The notes under the pieces were generated by a model that saw only the letters and a program-made list of their open reading frames with translations, did no database searches and was not told where the DNA came from. A stretch of 64,000 bases of DNA, taken from contig JBCCHN010000001.1 in the NCBI GenBank assembly GCA_039028695.1, positions 76,500 through 140,499 of the forward strand. Direction: 5' to 3'. This document shows positions 43,252 to 53,096 of this stretch, one piece after another; position 1 is the first letter of the stretch; every line of letters starts with the position of its first letter. Source of the stretch: JANQKX01 sp039028695 (GTDB lineage Bacteria; Pseudomonadota; Alphaproteobacteria; Kiloniellales; Kiloniellaceae). Position numbers and translations under genes: made by a program.

Positions 43252-45270
43252 GTGAGCCATATTAATGTCATCGAAACAGTCTGGATTCCGATGCCGGACG
43301 GCACCAATCTTGCGGCGCGTTTGTGGTTGCCGGAAGCGGCGAAAGCCACACCGATGCCCTGTATCTTGGAATATATCCCCTATCGGCGCCGCGACCGTAC
43401 GCGAATGCGGGATGAAAGCATGCATCCGCTTTTTGCAAAAGCCGGTTACGCCTCGATTCGAGTTGATATTAGAGGTTATGGGGACAGCGACGGCCTGGCC
43501 GAAGACGAATATTCCCATCAGGAGATACAAGATGGCCATGACATTGTCCAATGGATCGCCGCGCAAGATTGGTGCGATGGCAATGTGGGCATGTTTGGTA
43601 AAAGCTGGGGCGCCTATAACGCTTTTCAGGTGGCGGCAACCCGACCTCCGGCGCTGAAAGCCATCGCCCCGGTTATGGGCACCGACGATCGGTGGCGCGA
43701 AGACATCCATTTTTACGGCGGCTGCCTTGCCAATGATAATTTTTGGTGGGGTTCAATTATGCAACTCTATAATGCGATGCCGCCGGATCCGCAGATCGTG
43801 GGTGAAGACCGTTGGATCGATAAGTGGCGCGACCGTCTGGAAGGTGCAAAGTTTTGGCCCGCCATGTGGCTTGAGCACCAAACACACGATGAGATGTGGA
43901 GGCGCGGCTCGATTTGCGAAAACTATTCCGATGTTGATGTCCCAGTCTATTTTTTCGGTGGCTGGATGGACTTGTTCCGCGACACGCCCTTTCGCATCGC
44001 CGAACAGCTCAAGGGACCGGTGAAAGTGCTGATGGGTCCTTGGGCGCATCTATACCCGCATGAGGGCATTCCCGGCCCTAAGGCAGATTTCGTCGATGAG
44101 GTCATCCGGTTTTGGGATCATTACCTCAAAGGCAAGGACACCGGGCTCATGGATGAGCCGCCCCTGCGGTTCTTCTTGCAAGAAAGTGTGGCACCAAGCG
44201 GCAAACACCTGCATCGATCTGGGAACTGGATCGAAGAGGCGCGCTGGCCTTCTCCCAATGTGACGGATCAGGTTTTTTGGCTAAACAACCAGACACTGGA
44301 CGCAACGGCCATCGAAGGCACAGCATTGTCGATCTGCCCGCCCCAAACCTTCGGAGCGGCGGCCGGCGATATGTGCTCATTCGGCATTCCGGGCGATATG
44401 GCGATGGATTGCCGAATTGATGCCGGTGGAGCTTTGCAATTCAAGGCGCCTCCCCTGTCCGAGCCCACCGACATTTTGGGTCAACCCCACCTTGACTTGG
44501 TCGTTTCTGCGGATCAGACGCAAGGCTTTGTGACGGCCTTATTGGTGGACGAAGCTCCGGACGGTGCGCAAACCCTGATTTCGCGTGGTTTTTGCAACCT
44601 GACCCATCGGATCAGCGACGTTGATCCAACCCCCATCACACCGACCAAGGAAATGCAGGTCAAAGTGCCGCTTTATGGTACCGGGCACCGAATGCTGCCG
44701 GGACATCGTCTCGTAGTACAGATCGCCTCAACCTATTGGCCGGTGCTCTGGCCATCTCCAAAGCCTGTCACTCTGACACTACGCCCCGGCGCATCATCGT
44801 TACACCTGCCGGTGCGCAGAGCACCCGCTCAAGACACAATCCCACGTGATTTGCCCGAACCCACGGCCTCTGCTGAGGCAGCGCGCAAGACCAACGTGCG
44901 AAAAGGCTCTATGGAACGCTCTGTCCACGTTGACCTGACCAGCGGGGATGTAACCCATAGGTTTTTTCTGGATGGCGGCGTATTCGGCCCCGTGGGAGAT
45001 TTTCGACTGGATGAAATCGGAACTGTCCTAAGCGATATCTCAGACCGACAGTATACTATCAATCCGGATGATCCACTGTCAGCCAAGGCCTCAATGGAGC
45101 AAACCGCCCGGTTTACGCGCGACGATTGGTCTGTAAAGATCTGGACCTATTCCGAACAAAAGGCCACGGCCACTGAATTCCATTTGACGTCACGTTTAAA
45201 GGCTTGGTCTGGCGAAGAGTTGGTCTTTGAAAAAGAAGAAACACACCTCATTGAACGCAATGGTGTATAG
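43252..45270 (+). CDS. CocE/NonD-family hydrolase
   Basis: The 672-residue protein starts with GTG at 43252. It has an alpha/beta-hydrolase domain (about 10-290) with nucleophile Ser118 in GKSWGAYN, an acid-region Asp and the His in MGPWAHLYPHEG, and a C-terminal jelly-roll X-Pro dipeptidyl-peptidase C-like domain (about 310-560). About 110 further residues at the C-terminus (from SGDVTHRFFLDGG) are beyond the usual family length and are unrecognised. Related enzymes include cocaine esterase, glutaryl-7-ACA acylase and Xaa-Pro peptidases. There is no signal peptide. Substrate unknown. Confidence 0.88.
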   Translation: MSHINVIETVWIPMPDGTNLAARLWLPEAAKATPMPCILEYIPYRRRDRTRMRDESMHPLFAKAGYASIRVDIRGYGDSDGLAEDEYSHQEIQDGHDIVQWIAAQDWCDGNVGMFGKSWGAYNAFQVAATRPPALKAIAPVMGTDDRWREDIHFYGGCLANDNFWWGSIMQLYNAMPPDPQIVGEDRWIDKWRDRLEGAKFWPAMWLEHQTHDEMWRRGSICENYSDVDVPVYFFGGWMDLFRDTPFRIAEQLKGPVKVLMGPWAHLYPHEGIPGPKADFVDEVIRFWDHYLKGKDTGLMDEPPLRFFLQESVAPSGKHLHRSGNWIEEARWPSPNVTDQVFWLNNQTLDATAIEGTALSICPPQTFGAAAGDMCSFGIPGDMAMDCRIDAGGALQFKAPPLSEPTDILGQPHLDLVVSADQTQGFVTALLVDEAPDGAQTLISRGFCNLTHRISDVDPTPITPTKEMQVKVPLYGTGHRMLPGHRLVVQIASTYWPVLWPSPKPVTLTLRPGASSLHLPVRRAPAQDTIPRDLPEPTASAEAARKTNVRKGSMERSVHVDLTSGDVTHRFFLDGGVFGPVGDFRLDEIGTVLSDISDRQYTINPDDPLSAKASMEQTARFTRDDWSVKIWTYSEQKATATEFHLTSRLKAWSGEELVFEKEETHLIERNGV

Positions 45271-45922
45271 CAATCCGATCGAATTCTCTTGAGTCGTCTT
45301 CTTTGAAGGCTCATTGCGCCAATATTGGGAAACTAATCAGGTTTCGCCATGAAAAAGAGGGAATAGGCTAGAGAAAGCTACCGGCCCCTGGCAATTGGCT
45401 CAAATAGAGTCTGAGCGCCTAAAATCATCTTCTCCAAGATGACACAGAGACCTGCCACCCCCCTCGCCCGCGATCGCACGGTGGTCGAGAAAATTTGATG
45501 ACGGACAGTCGGTTTCGACCTGGTAAAGCATTGAGTGCCTCGGTCACTATGTCCGGACGACCATCAAGAAATGACATGCGATAAGGATTCAGGTTTTTGA
45601 AAAATTTGATAACACACTGAAAAGCAATTGCAGTTCCTAGGAGGCAGCATTCTGGGCTGACATTTTTTTTATTATGACGTGTGCGAATATTGGTCGGCCT
45701 GCGTTGTCATTTGGACTTTCGGCAACCACCCAAAATCAGGCGAACCATTATACCAGCACCGTAGGGCCGTTTTGACCTAAGTCGGAAGTCCAAAGCGGTT
45801 GCAAAACGGCCGATGCATTGAGTGATAGGCTCGCATGACCGACCGTGTGCTTGTCACCTGCACCTCTTCATGAGACTCTCAATTAATCCCTCCTCAGCGC
45901 TCACAAAGAAGGACTTGGCTCA
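45271..45922. other. Long intergenic region
   Basis: About 650 bp between the CocE/NonD gene and the exported amidohydrolase. The minus strand around 45435-45600 reads for about 50 codons without a stop (MSFLDGRPDIVTEALNALPG) but has no recognised family. No other feature was supported. Confidence 0.4.
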
Positions 45923-47857
45923 ATGAAAAAAACCATCCTGCTTGCGGCCGGATTTACACTTGCGGCGTCCATGGCTATGGCACAGGACGGAGCCGATAGA
46001 ATCTGGTTCGGCGGTTCAATTATAACGATGGAAGATGGTAATATGCGTGCCGACGCCGTGGCGGTAAGGGAGGGGCGGATTCTAGCGGTAGGAAGCGAAG
46101 AAGAGGTGATGAGTCACAAAGACGCCCAGACAGAAATTATTGATCTAGGGGACCGTGCACTCCTCCCTGGTTTTGTCGACAGCCACGGCCACGTTGTGAT
46201 GGGCGGCCTCCAGGCGCTGTCAGCGAACCTCCTCGCCCCACCTGATGGGGAGGTACGTGATATTACCAGCCTGCAGGACACACTACGAACCTGGATAGAG
46301 GCCAACGCCCACACTGTGGAAAACGTAAACCTTATCATTGGGTTTGGGTACGACCCCGCACAGCTCACCGAACTGCGCCATCCCACCCGCGAAGAACTGG
46401 ATGCGGTTTCTACTGATTTTCCGGTCTATATCGTCCATCAGTCCGGTCATTTTGGATCTGCGAACTCTAAAGCGTTAGAGGTCATTGGTTACACCTCGGA
46501 TACAAAGGATCCATCTGGAGGTATCATTCGTCGGCTCGAAAATGGAGAACCCGATGGTGTGTTGGAGGAGACAGCGCATATCGCAGCCATCGTTAAGTTA
46601 CTCGCTAATCTTGGCCCATCTGGTTTCGAGGCTTTCGCGACCGCAGGCGCTGATCTCTGGGCTCGATTTGGTTACACTACGGCGCAGGAAGGCCGATCAA
46701 TGCCTGGAACCGTAAAGGTCATGCAGAAGGTCGCAGCCGAGGACGGCTTCAATATCGACATTGTGACTTACCCGGACGTTCTCGTAGATCGGAACTTTAT
46801 TAAGGAACACAGCAGCAGAAATTACACCAACCGGCTGCGCGTCGGTGGTGCGAAGCTGACGATTGACGGTTCGCCGCAAGGCTTTACCGCATGGCGCGAT
46901 CGGCCTTACTACGATCCGGTTGGCAACTACGAACCGGGGTACAAGGGATATGCTGCTGCCACCCAAGAGGAAACTTTCGATGCAATAGATTGGGCCTACG
47001 AGAACGACATACAAATCATCACTCACGCCAATGGAGAAGCTGCCTCTGATCTCCTTATTTCCAGCATCGAGGCGGCAAGGTCAAAATATGGCGGGGGTGA
47101 TCGACGACCAGTCCTTATTCATGGCCAGTTCCTGCGCGAAGACCAAGTTGATTCTTACAAAGCTCTTGGAGTGTTCCCCTCACTGTTTCCTATGCACACT
47201 TTCTATTGGGGCGACTGGCACCGAGATCACACGGTCGGTCCGATTAACGCTGAAAATATTTCTCCGACGGGCTGGCTTGTAAAACGCGGAATGCGCTTCG
47301 GGTCTCATCATGATGCGCCCGTCGCCTTCCCCGATTCTATCCGTGTCCTTGCGGCGACCGTCACTCGCCGGACAAGATCCGGTGATATCCTCGGGCCCAA
47401 TCAAAGAGTGGATGTAATTACAGCCCTTAAATCCATGACCATCTGGCCTGCATACCAGCACTTCGAAGAAGACCAAAAAGGGTCACTAGCAGTCGGCAAA
47501 TTGGCGGACTTCGTAATTCTCTCTACCGATCCGACTGCTGTTGACCCGGAAGAACTGGACACCCTGGACGTGGTGGAAACGATCAAAGAAGGCGTAACAA
47601 TCTTCACAGGTCCGGGGAAACACACTCAAAAGACCGAACTGAATCAAGATTGGAGCGAAGAAAGGCAACGGTCGTTTGCCCACACTCTGCGCGGCATTAT
47701 TCATTCTAACAACGTGCCATCCTCTTCTCATCCATTTGCACAGTTTCTCACTTACGCAAAAGGTGACAACGGCAACCCATTCGACAGTTGTGTGGCTCCG
47801 GGACTTCTCGGGATTTTTTCGCGAATGGCGCATGCAGGTCCCGCATCTGTCGAATGA
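45923..47857 (+). CDS. Exported amidohydrolase (YtcJ-like)
   Basis: The 644-residue protein has a Sec signal peptide (KKTILLAAGFTLAASMAMA) and an amidohydrolase_3 fold. The N-terminal beta-sandwich leads into LLPGFVDSHGHV, whose HxH supplies metal ligands; LTIDGSPQGFTAWRDRPYY, IQIITHANGEAASDLLI and MRFGSHHDAPVAFPD are typical of the YtcJ branch. The C-terminus has GSLAVGKLADFVILSTDP. It hydrolyses an amide or similar bond in the periplasm; the substrate is not known. It stands alone on the plus strand, with no neighbour that helps. Confidence 0.9.
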   Translation: MKKTILLAAGFTLAASMAMAQDGADRIWFGGSIITMEDGNMRADAVAVREGRILAVGSEEEVMSHKDAQTEIIDLGDRALLPGFVDSHGHVVMGGLQALSANLLAPPDGEVRDITSLQDTLRTWIEANAHTVENVNLIIGFGYDPAQLTELRHPTREELDAVSTDFPVYIVHQSGHFGSANSKALEVIGYTSDTKDPSGGIIRRLENGEPDGVLEETAHIAAIVKLLANLGPSGFEAFATAGADLWARFGYTTAQEGRSMPGTVKVMQKVAAEDGFNIDIVTYPDVLVDRNFIKEHSSRNYTNRLRVGGAKLTIDGSPQGFTAWRDRPYYDPVGNYEPGYKGYAAATQEETFDAIDWAYENDIQIITHANGEAASDLLISSIEAARSKYGGGDRRPVLIHGQFLREDQVDSYKALGVFPSLFPMHTFYWGDWHRDHTVGPINAENISPTGWLVKRGMRFGSHHDAPVAFPDSIRVLAATVTRRTRSGDILGPNQRVDVITALKSMTIWPAYQHFEEDQKGSLAVGKLADFVILSTDPTAVDPEELDTLDVVETIKEGVTIFTGPGKHTQKTELNQDWSEERQRSFAHTLRGIIHSNNVPSSSHPFAQFLTYAKGDNGNPFDSCVAPGLLGIFSRMAHAGPASVE

Positions 47858-48008
47858 CCACTGCTATCGGTGCCGCCTACCCGTCCATCGGTCGTACAGA
47901 TGGTATCGGCTTTGCCCCTGAGTTCGAATATGTGTGTTTTGCCCTTCTTATGAAGAAAGATGGCGCGGAGCGCACAATTACTTTGTCGCGTCGGAAAAAT
48001 GGTTTCTG

Positions 48009-49061
48009 TTAAGCGTCCAATGGAATCAACTCAATCTCACCAAATTGATTCGCATAGGCATGGATGGCTGGCGATCCGCCGAGGTGCATGAGCAACACCT
48101 TGTCTTCAGGCGCGAAACGCCCTGAGGCGCTCAGGTCGAGCAGCCCACGAATGGCCCGGCCTTCATAGACAGGATCGGCGATCAATCCTTCTTTCGTCGC
48201 CATCAGGCGAATGGCGTCTTTAATCGCCTCATCGGCGTAACCATATTCGGCCTCATTCGAGGCAATCACCTCGACATCTTCGGTCGTTACCAAGGGCGGC
48301 AACCCCAAAACACCGAGCGCGTCATTCGCTAGATTCCGCACCCGCCGGCTCTTAATCTTTGTTTCGCCATCGTCAGCCACGCCGATAACCCGCGTGTTGA
48401 GGCCCAGTGCCTTAAAGCCGGCGACTAGCCCGGCCTGCGTGCTGCTCGAACCCGTTGTATGAACCAGATAGTCGAATTGCAGGCCTAGTTGATCCGCCTG
48501 ACCAGCCAACTCTGCAGCGCAATTGAGGTAGCCGAAACTACCGAGAGGATGTTCTGACGCCCCTCCTGGGATCAAATACGGCCTATGACCTTGGTTGCGA
48601 AGATGGCTTATGAATTCATCAAGTGGACCTTGGTCCTCAATCGGGCGGTCAGTCTCGTCGAGATATAGCTCGGCTCCCATCAAGTTGCTCAGCAAGATGT
48701 TCCCGACATGGCGATAGTTTGGACCAGCGTCTTTCGTCCATGCACAATGGAGCAGAGCGCATTTCATGCCCGCTCTTGCTGCTGATGCGGCTGTTTGCCG
48801 GGTATGGTTCGATTGTATAGCGCCGACAGTGACGAGCATATCGCACCCGCACTGGATTGCATCGCCAACTAGAAACTCTAGCTTCCGCGTTTTGTTCCCT
48901 CCTCCTTCTAGCCCTGTCAAATCATCCCGTTTCATCCAGAGGTCCGGCCCATCGAGCAAGTCGCGAAAGTTCTTAAGCTCGTGAATCGGCGTTGGGAGCT
49001 GCGCCAGCGATATCCTGGGAAGCCGACTAAGTCGATCGACCAATTCTGCATTGCTGATCAT
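48009..49061 (-). CDS. D-cysteine desulfhydrase / ACC deaminase family PLP enzyme
   Basis: The 350-residue fold-type II PLP enzyme has its cofactor Lys57 in GGGNKTRKLEF. Other features are PTPIHELKNF, VTVGAIQSNHTRQTAA, IPGGASEHPLGSFGYLNCA, VHTTGSSSTQAGLVAGFKAL and LIADPVYEGRAIRGL. These fit the DcyD/AcdS family, which deaminates D-cysteine, 1-aminocyclopropane-1-carboxylate or related D-amino acids. Distinguishing the activities needs a few active-site residues in alignment. It adds another D-amino-acid-type enzyme to a region that already has VanX and DadA homologues. Confidence 0.9.
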   Translation of the reverse strand: MISNAELVDRLSRLPRISLAQLPTPIHELKNFRDLLDGPDLWMKRDDLTGLEGGGNKTRKLEFLVGDAIQCGCDMLVTVGAIQSNHTRQTAASAARAGMKCALLHCAWTKDAGPNYRHVGNILLSNLMGAELYLDETDRPIEDQGPLDEFISHLRNQGHRPYLIPGGASEHPLGSFGYLNCAAELAGQADQLGLQFDYLVHTTGSSSTQAGLVAGFKALGLNTRVIGVADDGETKIKSRRVRNLANDALGVLGLPPLVTTEDVEVIASNEAEYGYADEAIKDAIRLMATKEGLIADPVYEGRAIRGLLDLSASGRFAPEDKVLLMHLGGSPAIHAYANQFGEIELIPLDA

Positions 49062-49439
49062 TTGACGAACGCGCTGAGATTCGTTGCGGATGCAGCGTTA
49101 GAACTTGCTGACGCCGCCATGGGAATTCCAATAACATGAATTCGTTCGTCTTGCGAGACTTTCGCTTCCGGCTATACGCGGCGATTGCTCCCAGGCCTCG
49201 ATGGTGTCTTCTCTACCCTTCGCAGCAGCCCTCGTTTAAGGCCCTCTATTCTTCCCGCTTTTGACCCAAGACAGACCTCAAAGCAGGTGACGAAATTCAT
49301 TCTGGACATAGATGTTGGCTCATTAAATACCCTCGGGTCGGACCTCAAGCGACCGCATAATTTTCTTGGCATCCCTATTAATAGTCTCCAGTCCGCACGG
49401 GTTAGGAAGTTGATTGTTTTCTCCGCGTTGTTCCAGAAC
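49062..49439. other. Intergenic region
   Basis: About 380 bp upstream of the D-cysteine desulfhydrase homologue. A plus-strand frame (49185-49499) and a minus-strand frame (49172-49555) overlap the SDR 3' end and have no recognisable motif. Nothing else was recognised. Confidence 0.4.
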
Positions 49440-50132
49440 CTACCAATCAATTGCTTCCCCATCGCGCAAGAACCCACCGGTTGGGCCATTTCTTGGTAAA
49501 GTAGCTGCCCAGACAATACCCGCGGCGCCCTCAGAGACCGGGCGGCCGCCGCCACCCATGTCGGTATCTACCCAACCGGGGCAGACGGCATTGACCAGAA
49601 TGCCGTGGGGTTTCAACTCGACCGCGGTCTTTATGGTCAGAGCATTGAGCGCCGCTTTGGAAATTCCATAACCGGGCGTCCCAGCGGACATGCCTGTCAA
49701 GGCTCCTGAACCAGAAGACACATTAACAATCCGGGCGTCCTCGCCGCGTTTGAGCAGCGGTACGGCAGCAATGGTTGTTGCCCAAGCGCCGAAAAGGTTG
49801 GTCCCAAACGCGCGTTGGACACGGACGAGATCAACGGTATGTATCCGCTGGTCCGTGTCATAATCGACGCCAGCATTGTTCACCAGGATATCTAGGCAAC
49901 CGAACACCTCTTCGACTTGGGCAAAAGCGGCTGTGACCGAATCCTGATCGGAGACATCCAATTGCAGTGCCACCGCGTCCTTTCCGATCTGTTTCGCCGC
50001 TGCTTGTCCCCTTTCCAAATCACGGGAGCCGACCAACACATCCAAGCCATGATCCTGGGCCAGCTGGCGGGCCACTTCTTTACCAATGCCCCGATTGGCT
50101 CCCGTCACAAGTGCGATTCGTTGTATTGCCAT
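49440..50132 (-). CDS. SDR-family oxidoreductase
   Basis: The 230-residue classical SDR has TGANRGIG (14-21), NNAG (near 87), the catalytic Ser in VNVSSGSGAL and the catalytic Tyr-Lys pair in GYGISKAALN. NADP preference is suggested by the basic residue of the GANRGIG loop. The sequence resembles carbonyl-reductase-like SDRs. It lies downstream of the SnoaL-like and hydrolase genes on the same strand, 121 bp from the former, and may belong to the AraC-controlled group. Confidence 0.9.
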   Translation of the reverse strand: MAIQRIALVTGANRGIGKEVARQLAQDHGLDVLVGSRDLERGQAAAKQIGKDAVALQLDVSDQDSVTAAFAQVEEVFGCLDILVNNAGVDYDTDQRIHTVDLVRVQRAFGTNLFGAWATTIAAVPLLKRGEDARIVNVSSGSGALTGMSAGTPGYGISKAALNALTIKTAVELKPHGILVNAVCPGWVDTDMGGGGRPVSEGAAGIVWAATLPRNGPTGGFLRDGEAIDW

Positions 50133-50253
50133 GAGGTCGCCTTTGGAATTTTGCTAAGATGCGCCTTTGGTAAGGACGGCTGTCACCTTTATCAGTGCTG
50201 ATATAGAAACAAAACGACGATGCAGGGTTATAGGCTTGAAGGTCGCTGGGAGA

Positions 50254-50760
50254 TCAGTCGGCCTCCGCGGCGCGTTCGCCGGCGATGGCGACAAGGCCGC
50301 GGTCACCTGTTTCCCATAGGGCCGTCATCGTCATAGAGCTGACCACCCAGCGATCGTTATGTTTTTCAAGATCGTAAGTGTAACGACCGCCTAGCACCCA
50401 CAAGCCATCGTCGAGGCGGTGAGTTGCGGTGAAATCGGCTTCGGCAGTCGCTGAGGTTCCCGTCATCGACGTGATCGTGTGGTTCGTGACCATGTGATGG
50501 GTGGTATCGAATCCGGGAAGAAAGCCGGCCCAAGCCGCGACCAGCTCGTCGGCGGTCTGGGTGACGGGCTCTCCGCCCCAAAGGCTGGAGTAATCGCTGG
50601 TGACCCTATCCGCGAAGGCCCCCCGCACCCGCTCCCAATCATGCCGGTCCGCTCCGGCGGCAATGTCGGTAAGAGTGCGGTTAATCTCTGCCTGTCCGGC
50701 CATGGCGGCATTTCCCATGAAAAGAGCAATGGTCAGGGTTGCAAGAAACGTGCGGATCAT
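50254..50760 (-). CDS. Exported SnoaL/NTF2-like protein
   Basis: The start is placed at ATG 50760, seven bases after GGAGG; longer readings upstream lack such a site. The 168-residue product has a signal peptide (FLATLTIALFMGNAAMA) and an NTF2-like cone fold of the SnoaL_4 type (LTDIAAGADRHDWERVRGAF, MVTNHTITSMTGTSATAEAD, GRYTYDLEKHNDRWVVSSM). Such domains act as small hydrolases, isomerases or ligand binders. It follows the alpha/beta hydrolase by 55 bp. Function unknown. Confidence 0.82.
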   Translation of the reverse strand: MIRTFLATLTIALFMGNAAMAGQAEINRTLTDIAAGADRHDWERVRGAFADRVTSDYSSLWGGEPVTQTADELVAAWAGFLPGFDTTHHMVTNHTITSMTGTSATAEADFTATHRLDDGLWVLGGRYTYDLEKHNDRWVVSSMTMTALWETGDRGLVAIAGERAAEAD

Positions 50761-50815
50761 TTGTTGCCTCCGAATGGGGCGCCGGACGCAATAGCCCGGC
50801 GCTCTATTTGATGGA

Positions 50816-51769
50816 TCAGTTATCGAGGCCGGCGCGGAAGTGATCGGCGACGACATCTGCGGCACGGGTCACATCTGCGGGATTGTCGTAGAAATCAAAC
50901 TGGGTCACGTCTTCGAGCCATTGAGCTGTTGCCTCGCCTGCAAATCCTGCAAGGAAGGTCTGCACACCCTGAGGGATGGCTGCACTCTCGGAGTGCACTA
51001 CAGCCAGCGGCTTGTCCAGACGCTGCGGATTCTCAGCAGGATGATAGGTCAACCAGCCTTCCCAGCCCGCATTGTTCCACTTGTCATCATATTCCGGGAT
51101 CGCACCCCGGTCGGGTTCATAGTAGTAGCCGCCGATTGGCATCAGGACACCTTCTGCGCCTTCAGGGCCAGCGGCCGGAATAATGTCGCCCCCGGCCGCT
51201 TCGGCCACCTGGGACTCTTGGATTAATCCGGAAACCCCTTCTTTACCGCCATAGACCGCCTCGACAATCTCTTCATTCTGCAGCCATGGCGCAACCAGGC
51301 CAAGGCGGTCAACCAAAGGGTTCCCAGAGACAGCATCGACCATGTATCCGGCTGATGCACAGATCCCAAGTCCATTGATGTGTTCTGCATCCACTTCGGA
51401 GAGAGTTGCGACGAATTCGAACGCCGCTTTGATGTCAGAGGTCTTGGCCTCAGGACTTTCAACAAAACGCACATGGTTTGGCAGATCGCCAGACTTGCCC
51501 CAGCCGCGGAAATCAAAGGTGAAAGCAGCAAAGCCGCGCTCGGCCATTTCGCGGGCGTAGTTTGCCGGCATTTGCTCTTGCACGGACGTCCAGGCTCCGG
51601 TGACGACAACGGTCGGCAAGGGCCCGTCACCGCGCTCTTCGGGCAGATAAAGCGTACCGGCGAGAGTTGAGCCTTCGTTATCGAAAGTCACGGCGCGGGT
51701 TTCGACCTGAGCGATGGCGGCAGTGGAGGCCAACAGAGCTGCGGCCGTGGTGAGGGCGAGGGTTTTCAT
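50816..51769 (-). CDS. Exported alpha/beta hydrolase
   Basis: The start is taken at ATG 51769 (GGAG eight bases upstream); an in-frame ATG lies at 51784. The 317-residue product has a signal peptide (KTLALTTAAALLASTAAIAQ), an oxyanion region (VVVTGAWTSVQEQMPANYA), FTFDFRGWGKSGDLP, the nucleophile elbow GICASAGYM (Ser in CASAG) and a late His in VADHFRAGL. It resembles the dienelactone-hydrolase-like periplasmic hydrolases found beside AraC regulators. Substrate unknown. Confidence 0.87.
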   Translation of the reverse strand: MKTLALTTAAALLASTAAIAQVETRAVTFDNEGSTLAGTLYLPEERGDGPLPTVVVTGAWTSVQEQMPANYAREMAERGFAAFTFDFRGWGKSGDLPNHVRFVESPEAKTSDIKAAFEFVATLSEVDAEHINGLGICASAGYMVDAVSGNPLVDRLGLVAPWLQNEEIVEAVYGGKEGVSGLIQESQVAEAAGGDIIPAAGPEGAEGVLMPIGGYYYEPDRGAIPEYDDKWNNAGWEGWLTYHPAENPQRLDKPLAVVHSESAAIPQGVQTFLAGFAGEATAQWLEDVTQFDFYDNPADVTRAADVVADHFRAGLDN

Positions 51770-51882
51770 CCCGATAACTCCCATGATCTGTCGAAAAAAA
51801 TGCTTGCTCGATGAACAAAGATATTATCGGCTGACGCCAAGAATACTTGCATCGGACTGCCCGATTTTTGAAAGATCCCGCC

Positions 51883-52770
51883 TTAGGCTTTTTGGGCTGC
51901 GCGAAAAGCCCGAGGGGTTTGCCCCACGATCTGCTTAAAGCTTCGGGTGAAATGCGCTTGATCCGAAAAGCCGCAAGTTAGAGCAATGTCCCCTAGAGGA
52001 CGCCTCTTATCGTCCATCATCTTCGTCGCCTGCTCAATTCGATAGGCCATGACATATTGCATGGGTGTCGAGCCAAGGGTTTCCTTAAAAGCCCTGGAAA
52101 AATGTGATGGGCTCATACCCGCTTCGGCGGCAAGCTGGTCAACGGTAATCGTATGCTCCAGGCGGTTCTGCACATAAGCCAGAACACGTCGGTAGTGTTG
52201 GGACGTGAAGCGAGCATGGAGCTCAATCTCATCGGCACGGCGAGTACCGTAATTTTGGAGAAGCTTGACTAGAAACACCCGGCTCATGGCCTCAAACATG
52301 ACCGCCGAGGACATATCGTCAGCCTCAAGTGCATCTCTTAGGATGACCCCTGCTGCACAAAGATCTGGATCCGCAAATTGGGGCATACTGCGAAGTTGCT
52401 GTGTCTCAAGCAGCATGCCCAGCTCGGATTGGGCAAAATGCTCCACCTTTGCGGGATCTAAAGTGATTACTATCACATCGGATCGTCCAAACCACCGCCA
52501 ACCGCTGCGCATCCCCGCAGGCGTAACAACGATCTCGTCCTTGTGGAACGTAAAATCCCGCAGCACGCGGTCGCGCCAATTCTGAACCCGGTGCGGTTTT
52601 GTCTGGAGATTTAATAGCACGTGATGTTCCTCAAACACCTCCTCGGGCATGCAATCTGGCTCAGCTTGAAAATAGCGGACAGACATTAACCCCGCCGCCG
52701 AAGGGCGCATCATCGCATCGCTGTTCAGCAATGGTTCCGAAGGATAAACATCAACGTACTTCACCGGCAC
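51883..52770 (-). CDS. AraC-family transcriptional regulator
   Basis: The 295-residue protein has an N-terminal sensor region (about 1-180) and a C-terminal double helix-turn-helix (about 195-295: TVDQLAAEAGMSPSHFSRAF, LGSTPMQYVMAYRIEQATKM, DIALTCGFSDQAHFTRSFKQ, VGQTPRAFR). It lies 113 bp upstream of the hydrolase gene on the same strand and probably controls the hydrolase-SnoaL-SDR group. Confidence 0.93.
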   Translation of the reverse strand: MPVKYVDVYPSEPLLNSDAMMRPSAAGLMSVRYFQAEPDCMPEEVFEEHHVLLNLQTKPHRVQNWRDRVLRDFTFHKDEIVVTPAGMRSGWRWFGRSDVIVITLDPAKVEHFAQSELGMLLETQQLRSMPQFADPDLCAAGVILRDALEADDMSSAVMFEAMSRVFLVKLLQNYGTRRADEIELHARFTSQHYRRVLAYVQNRLEHTITVDQLAAEAGMSPSHFSRAFKETLGSTPMQYVMAYRIEQATKMMDDKRRPLGDIALTCGFSDQAHFTRSFKQIVGQTPRAFRAAQKA

Positions 52771-53096
52771 TCTAAGATTCCTATAGTGAGCAAAATCCGT
52801 TCACTTAGATACCAATAAAGTGACAATAAGATCGAGATTCATCAAGATTTAGTTGTAGCTTGTGAGGTTATCACTAGGCCAGCCTGGCCAGATTTAAGAG
52901 ATTTCCCGGCGCGATCAGCCGAATCAAAGCGCAATGCATCGGGTTCGTCTTAGGCCTTCTCTTCAGAACGCCCAAGGGTGGGTTATGGCTAAAACTCGCC
53001 GGAACTTTGCGGCTATTCCAGTGCCCGCTCTTCCCCAAGAACCAGACATTTATCCGCGCCTTCTAAAAATGCATGCTTTTGCCGCTTAACGACAAT
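52771..53096. other. Intergenic region
   Basis: About 325 bp between the AraC gene and the end of the dimethylformamidase-like operon. AT-rich sequence near 52800-52860 probably holds the AraC promoter. No clear terminator was found for the operon that ends at 53097. Confidence 0.4.

Noticed and set aside
49172..49555. A 127-codon minus-strand frame overlapping the SDR end
   Set aside because: It overlaps the SDR 3' end in another frame and shows no signal peptide, domain or ribosome-binding site.
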